This document shows, piece after piece, positions 54,145 through 63,624 of a stretch of DNA of 64,000 bases. Source of the stretch: Entoloma clypeatum (Eukaryota > Basidiomycota > Agaricomycetes > Agaricales > Entolomataceae); the NCBI GenBank assembly GCA_963565915.1, contig OY751495.1, positions 2,728,001-2,792,000 on the forward strand. The letters run 5' to 3'. The number at the start of each line of letters is the position of its first letter. Within the stretch, counting starts at the first letter, position 1. The position numbers were made by a program, and so were the translations under genes. The notes under the pieces are model-generated. The model did no database searches, was not told the DNA's origin, and saw only the letters and a program-made list of their open reading frames with translations.

Positions 54145-54528
54145 TGTTATGATCACTCTTATCTTATCCTAATATCTAATCTCATCTTTATCTTATCTCT
54201 TTATCTTATCTCTTTATCTTATCTCATCTTATCCTATCTCTTGATCTTATCCTATCTTATCTGAAACCTTTATCTTATCCTACCTCATGTTAGACACATG
54301 TTATTCTAGAACAGTCTTATTTACTGTGCACCTCATTTATGCCTCATGGTATTTACATATATAAGTAGCCTACTTTCCTTTGTATTCTGTAGCTTGTTCT
54401 CTTGAGATCCCATGTGGGTCAATAGTCAGCATCGCTCCTTTGTCTTGATGGCATCGTATCACCTCTCCTTGCACATTTTATGTTCGGGCCTGTGGATGTA
54501 GTCGTCAGACTCACATGTCGCCTCAACA
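54145..54528 (+). repeat. Solo LTR related to the Gypsy A/B family
   Basis: 384 bp in plus orientation from TGTTATGATC to CGCCTCAACA, with a perfect duplication CTTGG (54140-54144 and 54529-54533). Shares the TATCTTATC-rich tract, ACATATATAAGTAG TATA region and TAGCTTGTTCTCTTGAG with the A/B LTRs, but is longer. No internal region: a product of LTR-LTR recombination. It interrupts Gypsy F pol. Confidence 0.9.
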
Positions 54529-54977
54529 CTTGGTCGTAGTCTTTCTGTGAGAGCACGGTCGGTGCTACGCATTTGACATCACTTGGTTTGATTGGTCATA
54601 TTATCTCTGACGCTGCCATGTCATCGAGGTTCATCTCCATGTACATTCTCTGTGCTAGGTTGTGATTGCGTGGAGGTGCTCTTCTTGGCACCTTCTGGGA
54701 CGTTGAGCTTGTGTTTGTATCCTGGCACGGCATTCACCTCACTAAGTGAAAGGGCGAAGCAGTCTGCGAATTCTGAGATCACGTCGTGTACCTGCCTTTT
54801 CTCCTCTCCTGTTATGTCCGTCCCGATTTTGATAAGCTTCTGTATCTCTGCAACATGTTCTGGTTTAAACGGGTCTGTGTTCCGTGTGTATATGTTGGTC
54901 TTCTCAGTTATAGCGTTGATCTCGGAGATCTGTTCCGCTGGTGCGCTGGGTGTGTCACCGCTCGGGTTTTGGGTAGA
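54529..54977 (-). pseudogene. Gypsy F pol linker before the RT
   Basis: Continues in frame from the gag-protease after a TGA at 54978-54980 (PD stop STQNPSGD). Reads EKTNIYTRNTDPFKPEH, EFADCFALSLSEVNAVPGY and KHKLNVPEGA, the usual segment before a Gypsy RT, then becomes frameshifted near 54680-54600, and rejoins RALTERLRPRGTIEELL across the solo LTR. Confidence 0.65.
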
Positions 54978-56306
54978 TCAATCAGGTACTTGCCTTGGCG
55001 GGGGTTCTGTCTCCAGAGAGCCCCCATGTTTGGCCTTCGCGTTCTTTAGCATGATGGATGTGTCTGGTTTTGTGGACCTGATTGTGACCGTGTCTGTGAG
55101 ATAGTCGTGGATGGCCCGGAATGCGCGTAGCAATGGTTTGCCGAAGAGGATCTCCCAGCCGTCATCGCTGTCGAAGACTTCCATCCTCACCGTCTCCTTG
55201 ATCCCTCCTATGTCTACCTCACCTTCCCATCTCGCCTTCGATGGTACGATCGTGCCGTTCGCCATGCGGAGCAGCGTTGTAGAAGGTTTCCATCCATGTA
55301 GCCGGGCTTTGATCCGCAGATAGACCTTGAGGTCTACGGCGCCGACCATTGCGGCTCCATCGAACAGCGCCCTCATTGTCTCGGTTGTTCCCCTGGTATC
55401 GCGCATCAGGATGTTGTGGTAGAATGGGATCTCCCTTCTGTGTTCTCCATCAGGGTGTGGGTAGTCGCCGTCCTCGACGGTGTATAGGTTGATGATGTCG
55501 GTGTTACGTGCTGTGCCGAATACATTGTTGAATGTGCAGTTTGGGGCTGTCGCTGTCCTGTTTCTCCAGAGGTACGACCTGTCCTCTTTCCCTCTGATGT
55601 GTCTGATCGGTCGTGGGGGTTTGGGTTTGAGCACGGCTTCCATGATAAATCGCCATGCCTGCTCCATCTTCACCATCCTTGCTTCGAGTTCCTCCTCCTT
55701 CCTCCTCCCTTCTTGTTCCCTCTTTACTCGGTCCGCAATGTATATTGGGTCGATGTCTTTGATTGCCTGCGTGAACGTTGTCCAATTCGGCTGGTCCAGG
55801 TTTATCTTGTTCTTGAGGGTCTCGGGCAGGTTCTTCCAAATGGGAGTTATGTATGCTGCGCCATCCGCGACTCCCAGCTTCTGCGCGATTCTCATGGCTG
55901 TGTCCGCGAGCCACATGTGTGCGTGTATCTCGGTGCCGTTCCTTTTCTTTTTCGTCAGCAGATCCTTCGTTTCCAGTTTGAGCCTCATCAGCTGCTCCTC
56001 GTCTTCTGCAATCGTGGTCTTCTCCTTTGCTGCTGGGAATTCGGCGAGGAATGCTTCCCTGAGTGACGGCCAGTTTACGTGGGTGGTATGCTCACTGCTG
56101 TGCCATTCGTCTGCTGGCGATCCGGCTTCGAGGTAGTCCGCCAAGGCATCTATGATCTGCGCGTCGTCTGTGATGTGTAGTGACCTCATGGTCGCGCTGA
56201 AGTCCTTGACGAATTGCGTGGACGGGATTTCGTCCGAAGTGTCTCCAGCAAATGGGGCGATTGTGGCAGTGGTGCTCATAACATCGTTTTCGGGGGTAAG
56301 TTTCAA
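54978..56306 (-). pseudogene. Gypsy F gag-protease
   Basis: 442-codon frame from MKLTPENDVMSTTATI; the second methionine (MSTTATIAPF) is an equally good start. Residues 25-230 look like a gag capsid (VNWPSLREAFLAEFPAAKEK, MWLADTAMRIAQKLGV). No CCHC knuckle is present. The C-terminal part resembles a retropepsin: RALFDGAAMVGAVD (D316-G317-A318, where D-S/T-G is usual) and WEILFGKPLLRAFRAIHDY. A TGA at 54978-54980 separates it from pol in the same frame, either a CGA to TGA change or a read-through stop. Confidence 0.75.
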
Positions 56307-56603
56307 AGGGTATAGATTTTATGTCTTGTGATTTCGGGGCGGTCAGTATGCGGTTTTAGGTCTCTATTCTCGGGTTCTATGCAGTCTGATGTAATCACAG
56401 GTCATTGTGGTACGATGTCGTTGAGTGTATTGGAGTGTCAGTGGGGTCGGCAAAGTGTCGGTGGGAATCTTCAGTCTCCTATGTCTCTGGATCGTCTGTA
56501 TTTCGTGGTAGTTGGCTCTGTGTGATTCGACGTGGATGACAGCGGAGTGAATCTATGGGTCCAGCGAGCGTGATAGAGTGAGAATCGCACTCTCATCACC
56601 ACG

Positions 56604-56719
56604 TGGAGAGGTGGGAGCGGTCAGACAAGCTTGGAGCGGGGCTCGACGAGGGGCAGAAAGCAGGGCGTGATCCGTGCGTCGTGGTATTCTGTCTCCCTCT
56701 ACGGCATGTCATCGGTCTC
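56604..56719 (-). repeat. 5' LTR of Gypsy F, left portion
   Basis: Matches the left LTR from TGGAGAGGTG to ATCGGTCTC, where the hAT-like element is inserted. The 297 bp between this and the gag start (56307-56603) is untranslated leader with no gene. Confidence 0.85.
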
Positions 56720-57848
56720 TAGTGATGGACAAGGGTACACAAAACCCTCAGAGTTTTGGGGAAGGGTAAGGGAGGGTAAGGGTGAGGGTCAGAATTTCCT
56801 ACCCTCCGAAAACCCGTACCCTTCCGAGGGGTTTGGTTTGTCACGTGGTGTTTGGTTGAGCCAAACAATCAACGATCAACAAGTTGAAGTTGATGTAGAT
56901 ACTTTTCTTCCCCCCACTCACGCCCAACGGCGTCGACTCGTGCCTCACGGCTCCACTTCGCGCCCAACGGCTCCCACTAACACCCAACGGCGTCAACTCA
57001 CTCCCAACGGCGTCGACTCGCGCCCAACGGCCCCCCTTCGCGCCAAACGGTCCCCATTGACACCCAACGGCGTCGACTCGTGCCTCACGGCCCCACTGCG
57101 CGCCCAACGGCTCCCACTAACGCCTGACGGCGTCGACTCGTGCCCAACGGCCCCCCTTCGTGCCTAACGGTCCCCAGTCGTGCCCAATAGCCCCCCTTCG
57201 CGCCCAACGGTCCCCCTTCGCGCCCAACGGTCCCCCTTCGCGCCCAACGGCTCCCACTCGCGTCGACTCACGCCCAACGGTGTCGACTCGTGCCCAACAG
57301 TCCCCCGTCGGGCCCAACGGCCCTCCGTCCTGCCCAACAGCCCCCCCTTCGTGCCCAACGGCCGGCACTCGCGCCCAACGGCCCCACTTCGTGCCCAACG
57401 GCCCGCACTCACGCCCAACGGCGTCAACTCGCGCCCAACGGCGTCGACTCGCACCCAACAGCCCTCACCATCCCATATCCGCCCACTGCCACCACCTACC
57501 CGTCCGCCAAATGGCGCGGGAGGCGAAGGCAGTGGCCAGAGAAGGGGAGGTGGGCTAGGAGATCCACGACGGCGTGTAGTACATGATGGGACGCGACACG
57601 ACGCGCACGTGAGGAGCAAGGGGGGGAGGGGTCGTATGTGCACCCCCACGTCCGCGATGGCGCGCAGACAGGACGCGTAGCACCCTACCCTTGGTGCCGT
57701 CCCGCGGGTATTCCGTACCCCTGCATACCCTCGAAAACCCCCACCCGTAGGTGGGGGGTTTCCTTACCCTTGACGAGGGGTACGGTTTTTCGAGGGTAGG
57801 GGTACGGATACAATTCTGGTACCCGCGGGTTACCCCTGTCCATCACTA
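56720..57848. mobile_element. Non-autonomous hAT-type element with a 20-bp minisatellite
   Basis: Ends TAGTGATGGACA and TGTCCATCACTA form a terminal inverted repeat. The 8-bp TCGGTCTC occurs at both sides (56712-56719 and 57849-57856), and the Gypsy F LTR provides the empty site, so borders are firm. An 8-bp duplication with such ends is the hAT signature. Subterminal zones are full of GGGTA/TACCC repeats (56750-56830 and 57685-57835). The core (about 56925-57470) is the CCCAACGGC minisatellite. No transposase. Confidence 0.88.
56925..57470. repeat. 20-bp minisatellite array, locus 2
   Basis: About 27 units of 20 bp such as GCGCCCAACGGCGTCGACTC, with variable second halves (GTCGACTC or CCCCCTTC). 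Related to loci 1 and 3. Confidence 0.85.
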
Positions 57849-57856
57849 TCGGTCTC

Positions 57857-57908
57857 TACATAGCTAATCACATGGTGTGGGTGGAGTCGGGCCGGAGGCC
57901 CTACTCCA
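57857..57908 (-). repeat. 5' LTR of Gypsy F, right portion
   Basis: 52 bp that complete the 168-bp LTR after the hAT-like element, ending GGCCCTACTCCA, then the CCGC flank. Confidence 0.85.
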
Positions 57909-58095
57909 CCGCCTCCACAGGCTCCATTTCCCTGTCGTCGCTTGGGTCCGACGAATCTGAGTCAACCCTCAAGGGATGAACACGTCGAGGTCGTATCGAT
58001 ACCAGGGTGGGAGTAGGGTATTCGGTGTCGCTGACATCGTCTGCGTGGGGTTCGAAAAATAGTCTTGCTACTGCATAACCACACACAATCAACAC
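57909..58095 (-). pseudogene. 5' part of the reading frame interrupted by Gypsy F
   Basis: Minus-strand frame starting MLIVCGYAVARLFFEP, followed by an acidic serine-rich stretch (VDSDSSDPSDDREMEPVEA) that runs to the Gypsy F border and continues in frame at 50864. The N-terminus has a short hydrophobic run. No family recognised. Whether the true start is here or in an upstream exon is unknown. Confidence 0.45.
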
Positions 58096-58204
58096 GCAAT
58101 ACCTATTTAAACTTAGATTTGATACCCTACAGCCATTAGAAACCTCAAATCGACTTGAATTTTTTTGGGTTCCGAAAATTTTCTAACGCCCCCTCCACCT
58201 CAAC
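58096..58204. other. Short stretch with no gene
   Basis: No feature seen except CCTCAAC at 58198-58204, which is repeated at 59519-59525 and may be the target duplication of the following element. Confidence 0.4.
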
Positions 58205-58543
58205 CCCAGTCAAAATCGAACCTGGACAGGAATGGGCTGATCCGGCACAAGCGGGTCAAACCTGGGCTGGCAGGGAATCACTGATGCCACGAGGTGTGCT
58301 GTGCCGGGCTGTGCCTCAGGAACCCTGATATCCCCAGGTGTCCTTCATCATTTTCGAATCGTGATGCGATACATTTCCGAGTTCGAGTTTACGAGAACTC
58401 GGTTTTTCCAGGCGACCTCAGCCAACTTCTTTCGTACCCTCCCATCATGCAGTTTTTTGATCGATTGATGGAATTATTTGTTGTTATTTGTTTGACACAT
58501 TGATGGCCTAGATAAGTACAGAGTAAGTAACCCACTGCCACGG

Positions 58544-58743
58544 NNNNNNNNNNNNNNNNNNNNNNNNNNNNNNNNNNNNNNNNNNNNNNNNNNNNNNNNN
58601 NNNNNNNNNNNNNNNNNNNNNNNNNNNNNNNNNNNNNNNNNNNNNNNNNNNNNNNNNNNNNNNNNNNNNNNNNNNNNNNNNNNNNNNNNNNNNNNNNNNN
58701 NNNNNNNNNNNNNNNNNNNNNNNNNNNNNNNNNNNNNNNNNNN
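58544..58743. other. Assembly gap (200 Ns)
   Basis: Exactly 200 N characters, a fixed-size scaffold gap within the minisatellite-bearing fold-back element. True length unknown. Confidence 0.95.
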
Positions 58744-59170
58744 TGATTGGAGGCTGTTGGGGACAAGGGGCAGCCGTTGGGGACGAGGGGAGGCCTTTGA
58801 TGGCGAGGGGCGACCGTTGGGGACGAGAGATGGCCGTTGGGCGCGAGTGGAGGCCGTTGGGCACGAGGGGCAGCCGTTGGTGACGAGAGACGGCCGTTGG
58901 GCATGAGTGGAGGCCGTTGGGCACGAGGGGCAGCCGTTGGGGACGAGGGGAGGCCGTTGTGTACGAGGGGTGGCCATTTGGCCCGAGGGACGGTCGTTGA
59001 ACACGAGGGGGTCGTTGGACACGAGGGGAGGCCGGTGACCGTTGGGGGCGAGGGACGGTCGTTGGGCACGAGGGGCAGTCGTTGGGGCGAGGGGTGGTCG
59101 TTGGACGGAAAGGGCGGCCGTTGAGCGCGAAGGAAGGTGGTTGGGCCCCGTTGGGCAGGCCGTTGGACGA
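58744..59170. repeat. 20-bp minisatellite array, locus 3
   Basis: Units of 20 bp such as GTTGGGGACGAGGGGAGGCC; reverse-complemented they give GGCCTCCCCTCGTCCCCAAC, the same family as loci 1 and 2. Left side is truncated by the gap. Confidence 0.85.
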
Positions 59171-59525
59171 GGGAAGGAGCCGTGGCAGTGGGTTACTTAC
59201 TCTGTACTTATCTAGGCCATCAATGTGTCAAACAAATAACAACAAATAATTCCATCAATCGATCAAAAAACTGCATGATGGGAGGGTACGAAAGAAGTTG
59301 GCTGAGGTCGCCTGGAAAAACCGAGTTCTCGTAAACTCGAACTTGGAAATGTATCGCATCACGATTCGAAAATGATGAAGGACACCTGGGGATATCAGGG
59401 TTCCTGAGGCACAGCCCGGCACAGCACACCTCGTGGCATCAGTGATTCCCTGCCAGCCCAGGTTTGACCCGCTTGTGCCGGATCAGCCCATTCCTGTCCA
59501 GGTTCAATTTTGACTGGGCCTCAAC

Positions 59526-59957
59526 CCCAGTGAAAATCGGGTCGCGTGGGAGTGGGTTTTCTCAGGGCTATTTTTGGTTTGATCTTGCCTAACTTGGTTT
59601 AAATCAGTCTGAATGGGAAATTTGATTTGATCGACAGCGAGTCCAACTTTAAGGGTTTGAGTCAGGATAACCTGGAAAATTTGGGAAACAAGCAGGATGT
59701 GATCCGGTTTGCTCAGGTTTTTTCAGGGGTGATTCAGTTAAAATCTGTCAAACCAGGGGAATTGAGTGGGAACCTGTGGGAATTGATGGTTGAATTTCCA
59801 GATTATTCTGACTCAAACCCTCTCAAACCCTTAAAGTTGGACTTGCTGTCAATCAAATCAAATTTCCCATTCAGACTGATTTAAACCAAGTTAGGCAAGA
59901 TCAAACCAAAAATAGCCCTGAGAAAACCCACTCCCACGTGACCCGATTTTCACTGGG
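59526..59957. mobile_element. Fold-back element 2 (MITE-like)
   Basis: 432 bp with inverted arms of about 150 bp (59526-59682 and 59800-59957). Ends CCCAGTGAAAATCGGGTC and complement, similar to the ends of element 1 (CCCAGTCAAAATCG). It directly follows element 1, separated by CCTCAAC. The right flank CCTAAAT matches only partly, so the duplication is unsure. No coding capacity. Confidence 0.7.
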
Positions 59958-60275
59958 CCTAAATCCGTACGATGCATGGCTATGACCACGACTTGTAATG
60001 CTAATTGTTCTGAATGACTGCACGGCTTATCTCGCAGCTGCATTTCTGCCCTGCGAGGACTGATACTTCAATAATCCGATCTAACAGTGCCAAGTGGCCA
60101 CTTCCTTGTCGTTTGGATCAGGATACAACTCTGAAGACGTTGATGAGTTCCTCTTCGGTCAAGCGGAACCCATGGGCTACATTGGGGGGCAGCCATCCAT
60201 ATTTCCGCCTGACGTACGGTTACTTGAATTGCGCACACGGGAAAGAACGTACTTCGAATCTCAGGTAGATTTACC
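59958..60275. other. Spacer between repeats and the ATG22-like gene
   Basis: No gene or repeat seen; it probably contains the 3' untranslated region of the minus-strand gene. Confidence 0.5.
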
Positions 60276-62322
60276 TCAAACAATGTCGGCAGCATGCGAC
60301 CAGTATTCTCGAGCATCTTTCCGACCTTTCTCCACATCCACGACAGAGAGCAGAGGCACAGCCATCCATATCATGATTACGAGGAAGAAGAACGCATAGC
60401 GGATGTTCCCAGTGGTGTCGGCGATCAAGCCAACGACGAGAGGTCCAAGAAAGGAGCTCGACTGCAACAAGGTACAATCCTTCAGTAATTTTTGCAAGGT
60501 AACCAGTAAACAGGGCATACCTTGTCGGTGATGGAGAACAAGGCATACCTGAGGGGGAAGACAAAACACATGTGGAATCCAGAGTAGATCGGAATGGATT
60601 AACACCGCTTACCATCGGGCTTCCTCCCCTGGGGGCAAAAGCTCTGCATAGAAAGCTCTTGCGTATCCCTGAAAAGCGCCATAGACCGATCCTGCACGTA
60701 GGCATTATTCAGTGTTGTATCCCTCCTGTTAAGCATCCATCCCTACCGAAATAGACTGCGAGAACGAACATCTCGCCCTCGGTAGTAAGCCCACCAAATC
60801 TGATTGCGCTGCTTTGGAAGACAGATAGGAATCCGAGACAACCATATGCAGGGATCATCGAAGCCATCACGACCAAGATCATGATCACTTTGAGGTTCGT
60901 CCACCCATATCTTCTCTGCAGGATTGGCCAGACAAGGGAGCCAAGGATGCCGGCGGTGGGTGTCAAAGCACCGATGAGGATGAGCGCAAAAGGTTGCATG
61001 TTTAGTGTTGTTTTTCCGAATAGAATTGCAGTAGATGTAATGGTCGTGAAACCTGCAATAAAACGTGCGTGAATTTCCAAGGTCCCTAAAAAGAAATTCA
61101 TACTCGCCATCTGAAAGAAGGAACCACGCAGCGAGATACTTGAAGGTGTTCCTGAGCCTCTGGATTTCTCTCCACCGAAGCATGTTAACGAGTCGTTTCC
61201 AAGCGGCGACAATCTCCCGACTTGCACTCCATTCCATCGGAGGGAGTTGTGGGGTATCGTCTGACCATGCTGCCGTTTCGTCTACGATCGAACTCTCGGA
61301 ACCTGGCAGCCATAAGGCAGCAGGGATAGAGAACAGAGCCCACCAGATCCCACTCAGTCCGATAGCGACTCGCAGGGCAAAGGTGGAGCCATGTAGCAGT
61401 GTGATTGGGATGAGGGCGACGATGAGGAGGAAAATTCCTGCGCCGTAGCCGAGGGCGATGCCAAGGGACGAGATACGGGACATGACTCTGGAGAGTTCAG
61501 ATTCATAACGAGCCTTGAGCGCCTCGGCCTCCTCAGACGGCGTGTGTTGGATGAGTGGCGAATTGGCATCTTCTGAGGCCGCATGTGCGTCGGAGGGAGG
61601 ACTCGGTCCGTTGTCGATTTCTTCGAGGATTTGCAGCACTTCAGGTGACTCTTTGGCGAGGGTCGGAAGATATGCATTCATAGCCACCATCGATGCACCA
61701 AAACCGACGTTCGCGCAGACAGCCAATGGTGCGGAAAGAAGCCAAAGAGGAGAGGTGGAAGGTAGAATGAGGAATAAGGTAGCTGCTGCTGCGCCAAGGA
61801 GCGCAAAGCTGAGAAGCAGCCGTTTGCGGTGAGGAGCTTGGGGTAGAGACATGAGCGTTTCGGAAACTCCTCATAGAGTCGGCAACATACGATGGTCGGC
61901 AATGCCGCCCATAGAAATGACAGTGATGGCCTGTAAGGCGACGGAGACTGAGTATACATACAGGCTATGAAGGCCTTCAGTCGAGATAGTTGCATTCTGG
62001 ACTATTCAAACGCACCTAAAGCTTGCACTGTCGATCCATGCCCATCCAATCTTTACGACGCAACGTTCAGCAGTTTTCACGGCACGTTTGACGTACGGCG
62101 AGCACGGTTCTGTTTTATCAGGTAGCAGGAACCCATTGTCCCGGGCAAATTGTTCGAGGCATATTGGGAGGAACAGAGTCAAGGAAACGATGACGAAGAC
62201 TTCACTTTGCCAATGCCCCCAGCTTAGATTGCATTTCCAACGTAAAATTGGCCAACATACCTCGCAAAAGCGTAGCTCAGCCACCCATTGAGCTTCTTCT
62301 TGTAACCAGAATCCGATAACAT
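60276..62322 (-). CDS. ATG22: Atg22-like vacuolar amino-acid effluxer (MFS)
   Basis: Eight exons on the minus strand: 62322-62261, 62204-62016, 61964-61891, 61836-61108, 61052-60747, 60691-60613, 60548-60521, 60461-60276. They total 1,653 nt, about 550 residues, in one frame. Introns are 51-64 bp; the fourth (61053-61107) has a GC donor (GCGAGT). Family text: KKLNGWLSYAFASEVF at the N-terminus, SLTLFLPICLEQFARDNG, VISMGGIADH, SSLGIALGYGAGIFLL, FALILIGALTPTAGILGSL and SSFLGPLVVGLIAD. It should have 10-12 membrane segments and a long loop with DNGPSPPSDAH after the fourth or so. Known relatives export amino acids from the vacuole after autophagic breakdown. The start is the first ATG after an in-frame TGA 9 nt upstream. 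Gene appears intact. Confidence 0.88.
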
Positions 62323-62380
62323 TGCAAGTCATTGAGAGCTGCGTGGGAGGTTCTAACTTCTCGCCCTGTCCTCAGCCACC
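62323..62380. promoter_or_regulatory. 58-bp divergent intergenic region
   Basis: Separates the start codons of the ATG22-like gene (minus) and the F-box gene (plus). Contains TTCTAACTTCTCGCCCTG, and CAGCCACC just before the F-box ATG. No TATA box. Promoters must be shared or overlap the opposite coding region. Confidence 0.6.
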
Positions 62381-63624
62381 ATGACCAAAATTCCAACTTT
62401 CTTGCGTTCATTCTATGAAATCCTTCCTCACAAGTTTCAGAAAAGTCAAGCGATGGTTGACCTTCCCCCGGAAATATGGCTCGAAATTCTGTCGCACCTT
62501 CCTAGTTATTACATTCGATTTATGATGGGCGTCAGCCCCACCCTCTATGCACTGGCACTCTGCGACATATATAGGGAAATCGACATGCGCTGGCCGACTT
62601 CAGAAACGCTGATGCAGTTGTATGAGTTGTGCAAGTAATGTCGTTTCAACGTTATCTCATGGATTCAGCATGACTGACCAGTCGGACCGCGTTTTTTAAT
62701 AGGCATCCCTCCCTGGCTCGACATGTACGCGTCCTTCAAATTGGAACTTTTGCCTTTGACTTCCCGGACGGACCCCTGTTGCCCGTTCCCTCGCAGTCGA
62801 ATTTCTCTTGGTTCGCAACGAAACAGCCGGGAGAATATATAGTGGAACGATTTGCGCGGCAAATCATACCACTGTTAACCTCAATAGACGAGCTCACGCT
62901 TGACCTGGGCCAGCAGTATCTGCCACCAGATGAAGTCTCGCTTGTTACTTATAGAACGATCGATAAAATATGGATACTCTCGAGTCCCCGTCTTCGCAAG
63001 CTCAACCTCAGAGGGGAGCTTGAGGCGATGCGACACATCATATACCCTGCGCTCCAACACCCGTTCCCAGCTCTTACCCACCTGGTTGTCTCCTTCTGTA
63101 CACAAGACAATAAGCCTTCAATCACGAGCCAAGCAGTCGTCTTGACCTTGATGCGGTCCCTTGAACCAACTCTTGAATCACTATCCCTGAAGATACGACG
63201 AGACCTTACTTCCCTGTTCCTTTATCTTGGCCACTTCCCCCGTCTACTGGAACTCAACATCCTGAGCACGTTTCCCATGACTCCGGAGGAGGGGGGTTCC
63301 ATTATATCGTTTCTATCTACCCATCGAAAACACCTGAAGACTCTGACGCTGTCATTTCATCGAAACTCCTCCCGCGGTTTCGAGATCTACAGGAACTTCT
63401 GCAACCTCACATTTCCATCTCTGCACACGCTCGTACTAAATCGTACCCAGGACTTTGTACGGCGGACCGGAACTTTCCCTCGCCTTCCACGCCTTCAAGT
63501 AATCGTTTCGGGCGGCGACAAGCTCGACAACGACACTATGTCTACGATTATGGAACGGTGCTCTCCCTCTCGGCCAGAATTGTCCAATATCAATTTCAGC
63601 TCAGCAACCTCACTGCTACACTGA
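62381..63624 (+). CDS. F-box protein
   Basis: Two exons, 62381-62634 and 62703-63624, joined by a 68-bp intron (GTAATG...AATAG). Total 1,176 nt, 391 residues. An F-box lies at about residues 25-70 (VDLPPEIWLEILSHLPSYY, then LYALALCDIYREIDMRWP). The remainder has leucine-rich stretches (LTSIDELTLDLGQQYLP, LRKLNLRGELEA, LTHLVVSF, LLELNILSTF, LKTLTLSFH, LHTLVLNRT) that look like degenerate LRRs, as in many basidiomycete F-box families. Such proteins link substrates to SCF ubiquitin ligase; the substrate is unknown. The start has a good context (CCACCATGA); the second Met just before VDLPPE is an alternative. Large expanded F-box families are common in these fungi. Confidence 0.85.

Larger units (their letters stand above)
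50865..57908 (-). mobile_element. Gypsy F, divergent lineage with short LTRs
   Basis: 168-bp LTRs: 50865-51032 on the left and 56604-56719 plus 57857-57908 on the right, split by a hAT-like element. Flanks share CCGC (50861-50864 and 57909-57912). A purine tract (AAAAAAGGGGGG on the minus strand) sits next to the 3' LTR. On the minus strand the order is gag-protease, RT, RNase H, integrase in essentially one frame with several TGA stops. A solo LTR is inserted in pol. After the 5' LTR comes CG then TGGTGATGAGAGTG, which begins TGG like a tRNA primer site, but I cannot name the tRNA. Confidence 0.88.
58205..59518. mobile_element. Fold-back element 1 with long inverted arms, minisatellite and assembly gap
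   Basis: Arms 58205-58543 and 59181-59518 are inverted copies of about 339 bp with only about two mismatches seen; termini CCCAGTCAAAAT. The inside holds 200 Ns (58544-58743) and a minisatellite (58744-59170) of 20-bp units GTTGGGGACGAGGGGAGGCC in the opposite orientation to loci 1 and 2. A 7-bp repeat CCTCAAC borders it. No transposase. Long arms could form a hairpin transcript. Part of the symmetry could come from assembly around the gap, so the arms need checking. Confidence 0.65.

Noticed and set aside
56925..57470. Regular short repeats that might suggest a CRISPR-like array
   Set aside because: Units are contiguous 20-mers without unique spacers, in a eukaryotic genome; it is a minisatellite.
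60014..60488. Plus-strand frames at the 3' end of the ATG22-like gene
   Set aside because: They overlap coding exons on the other strand and show no family features.
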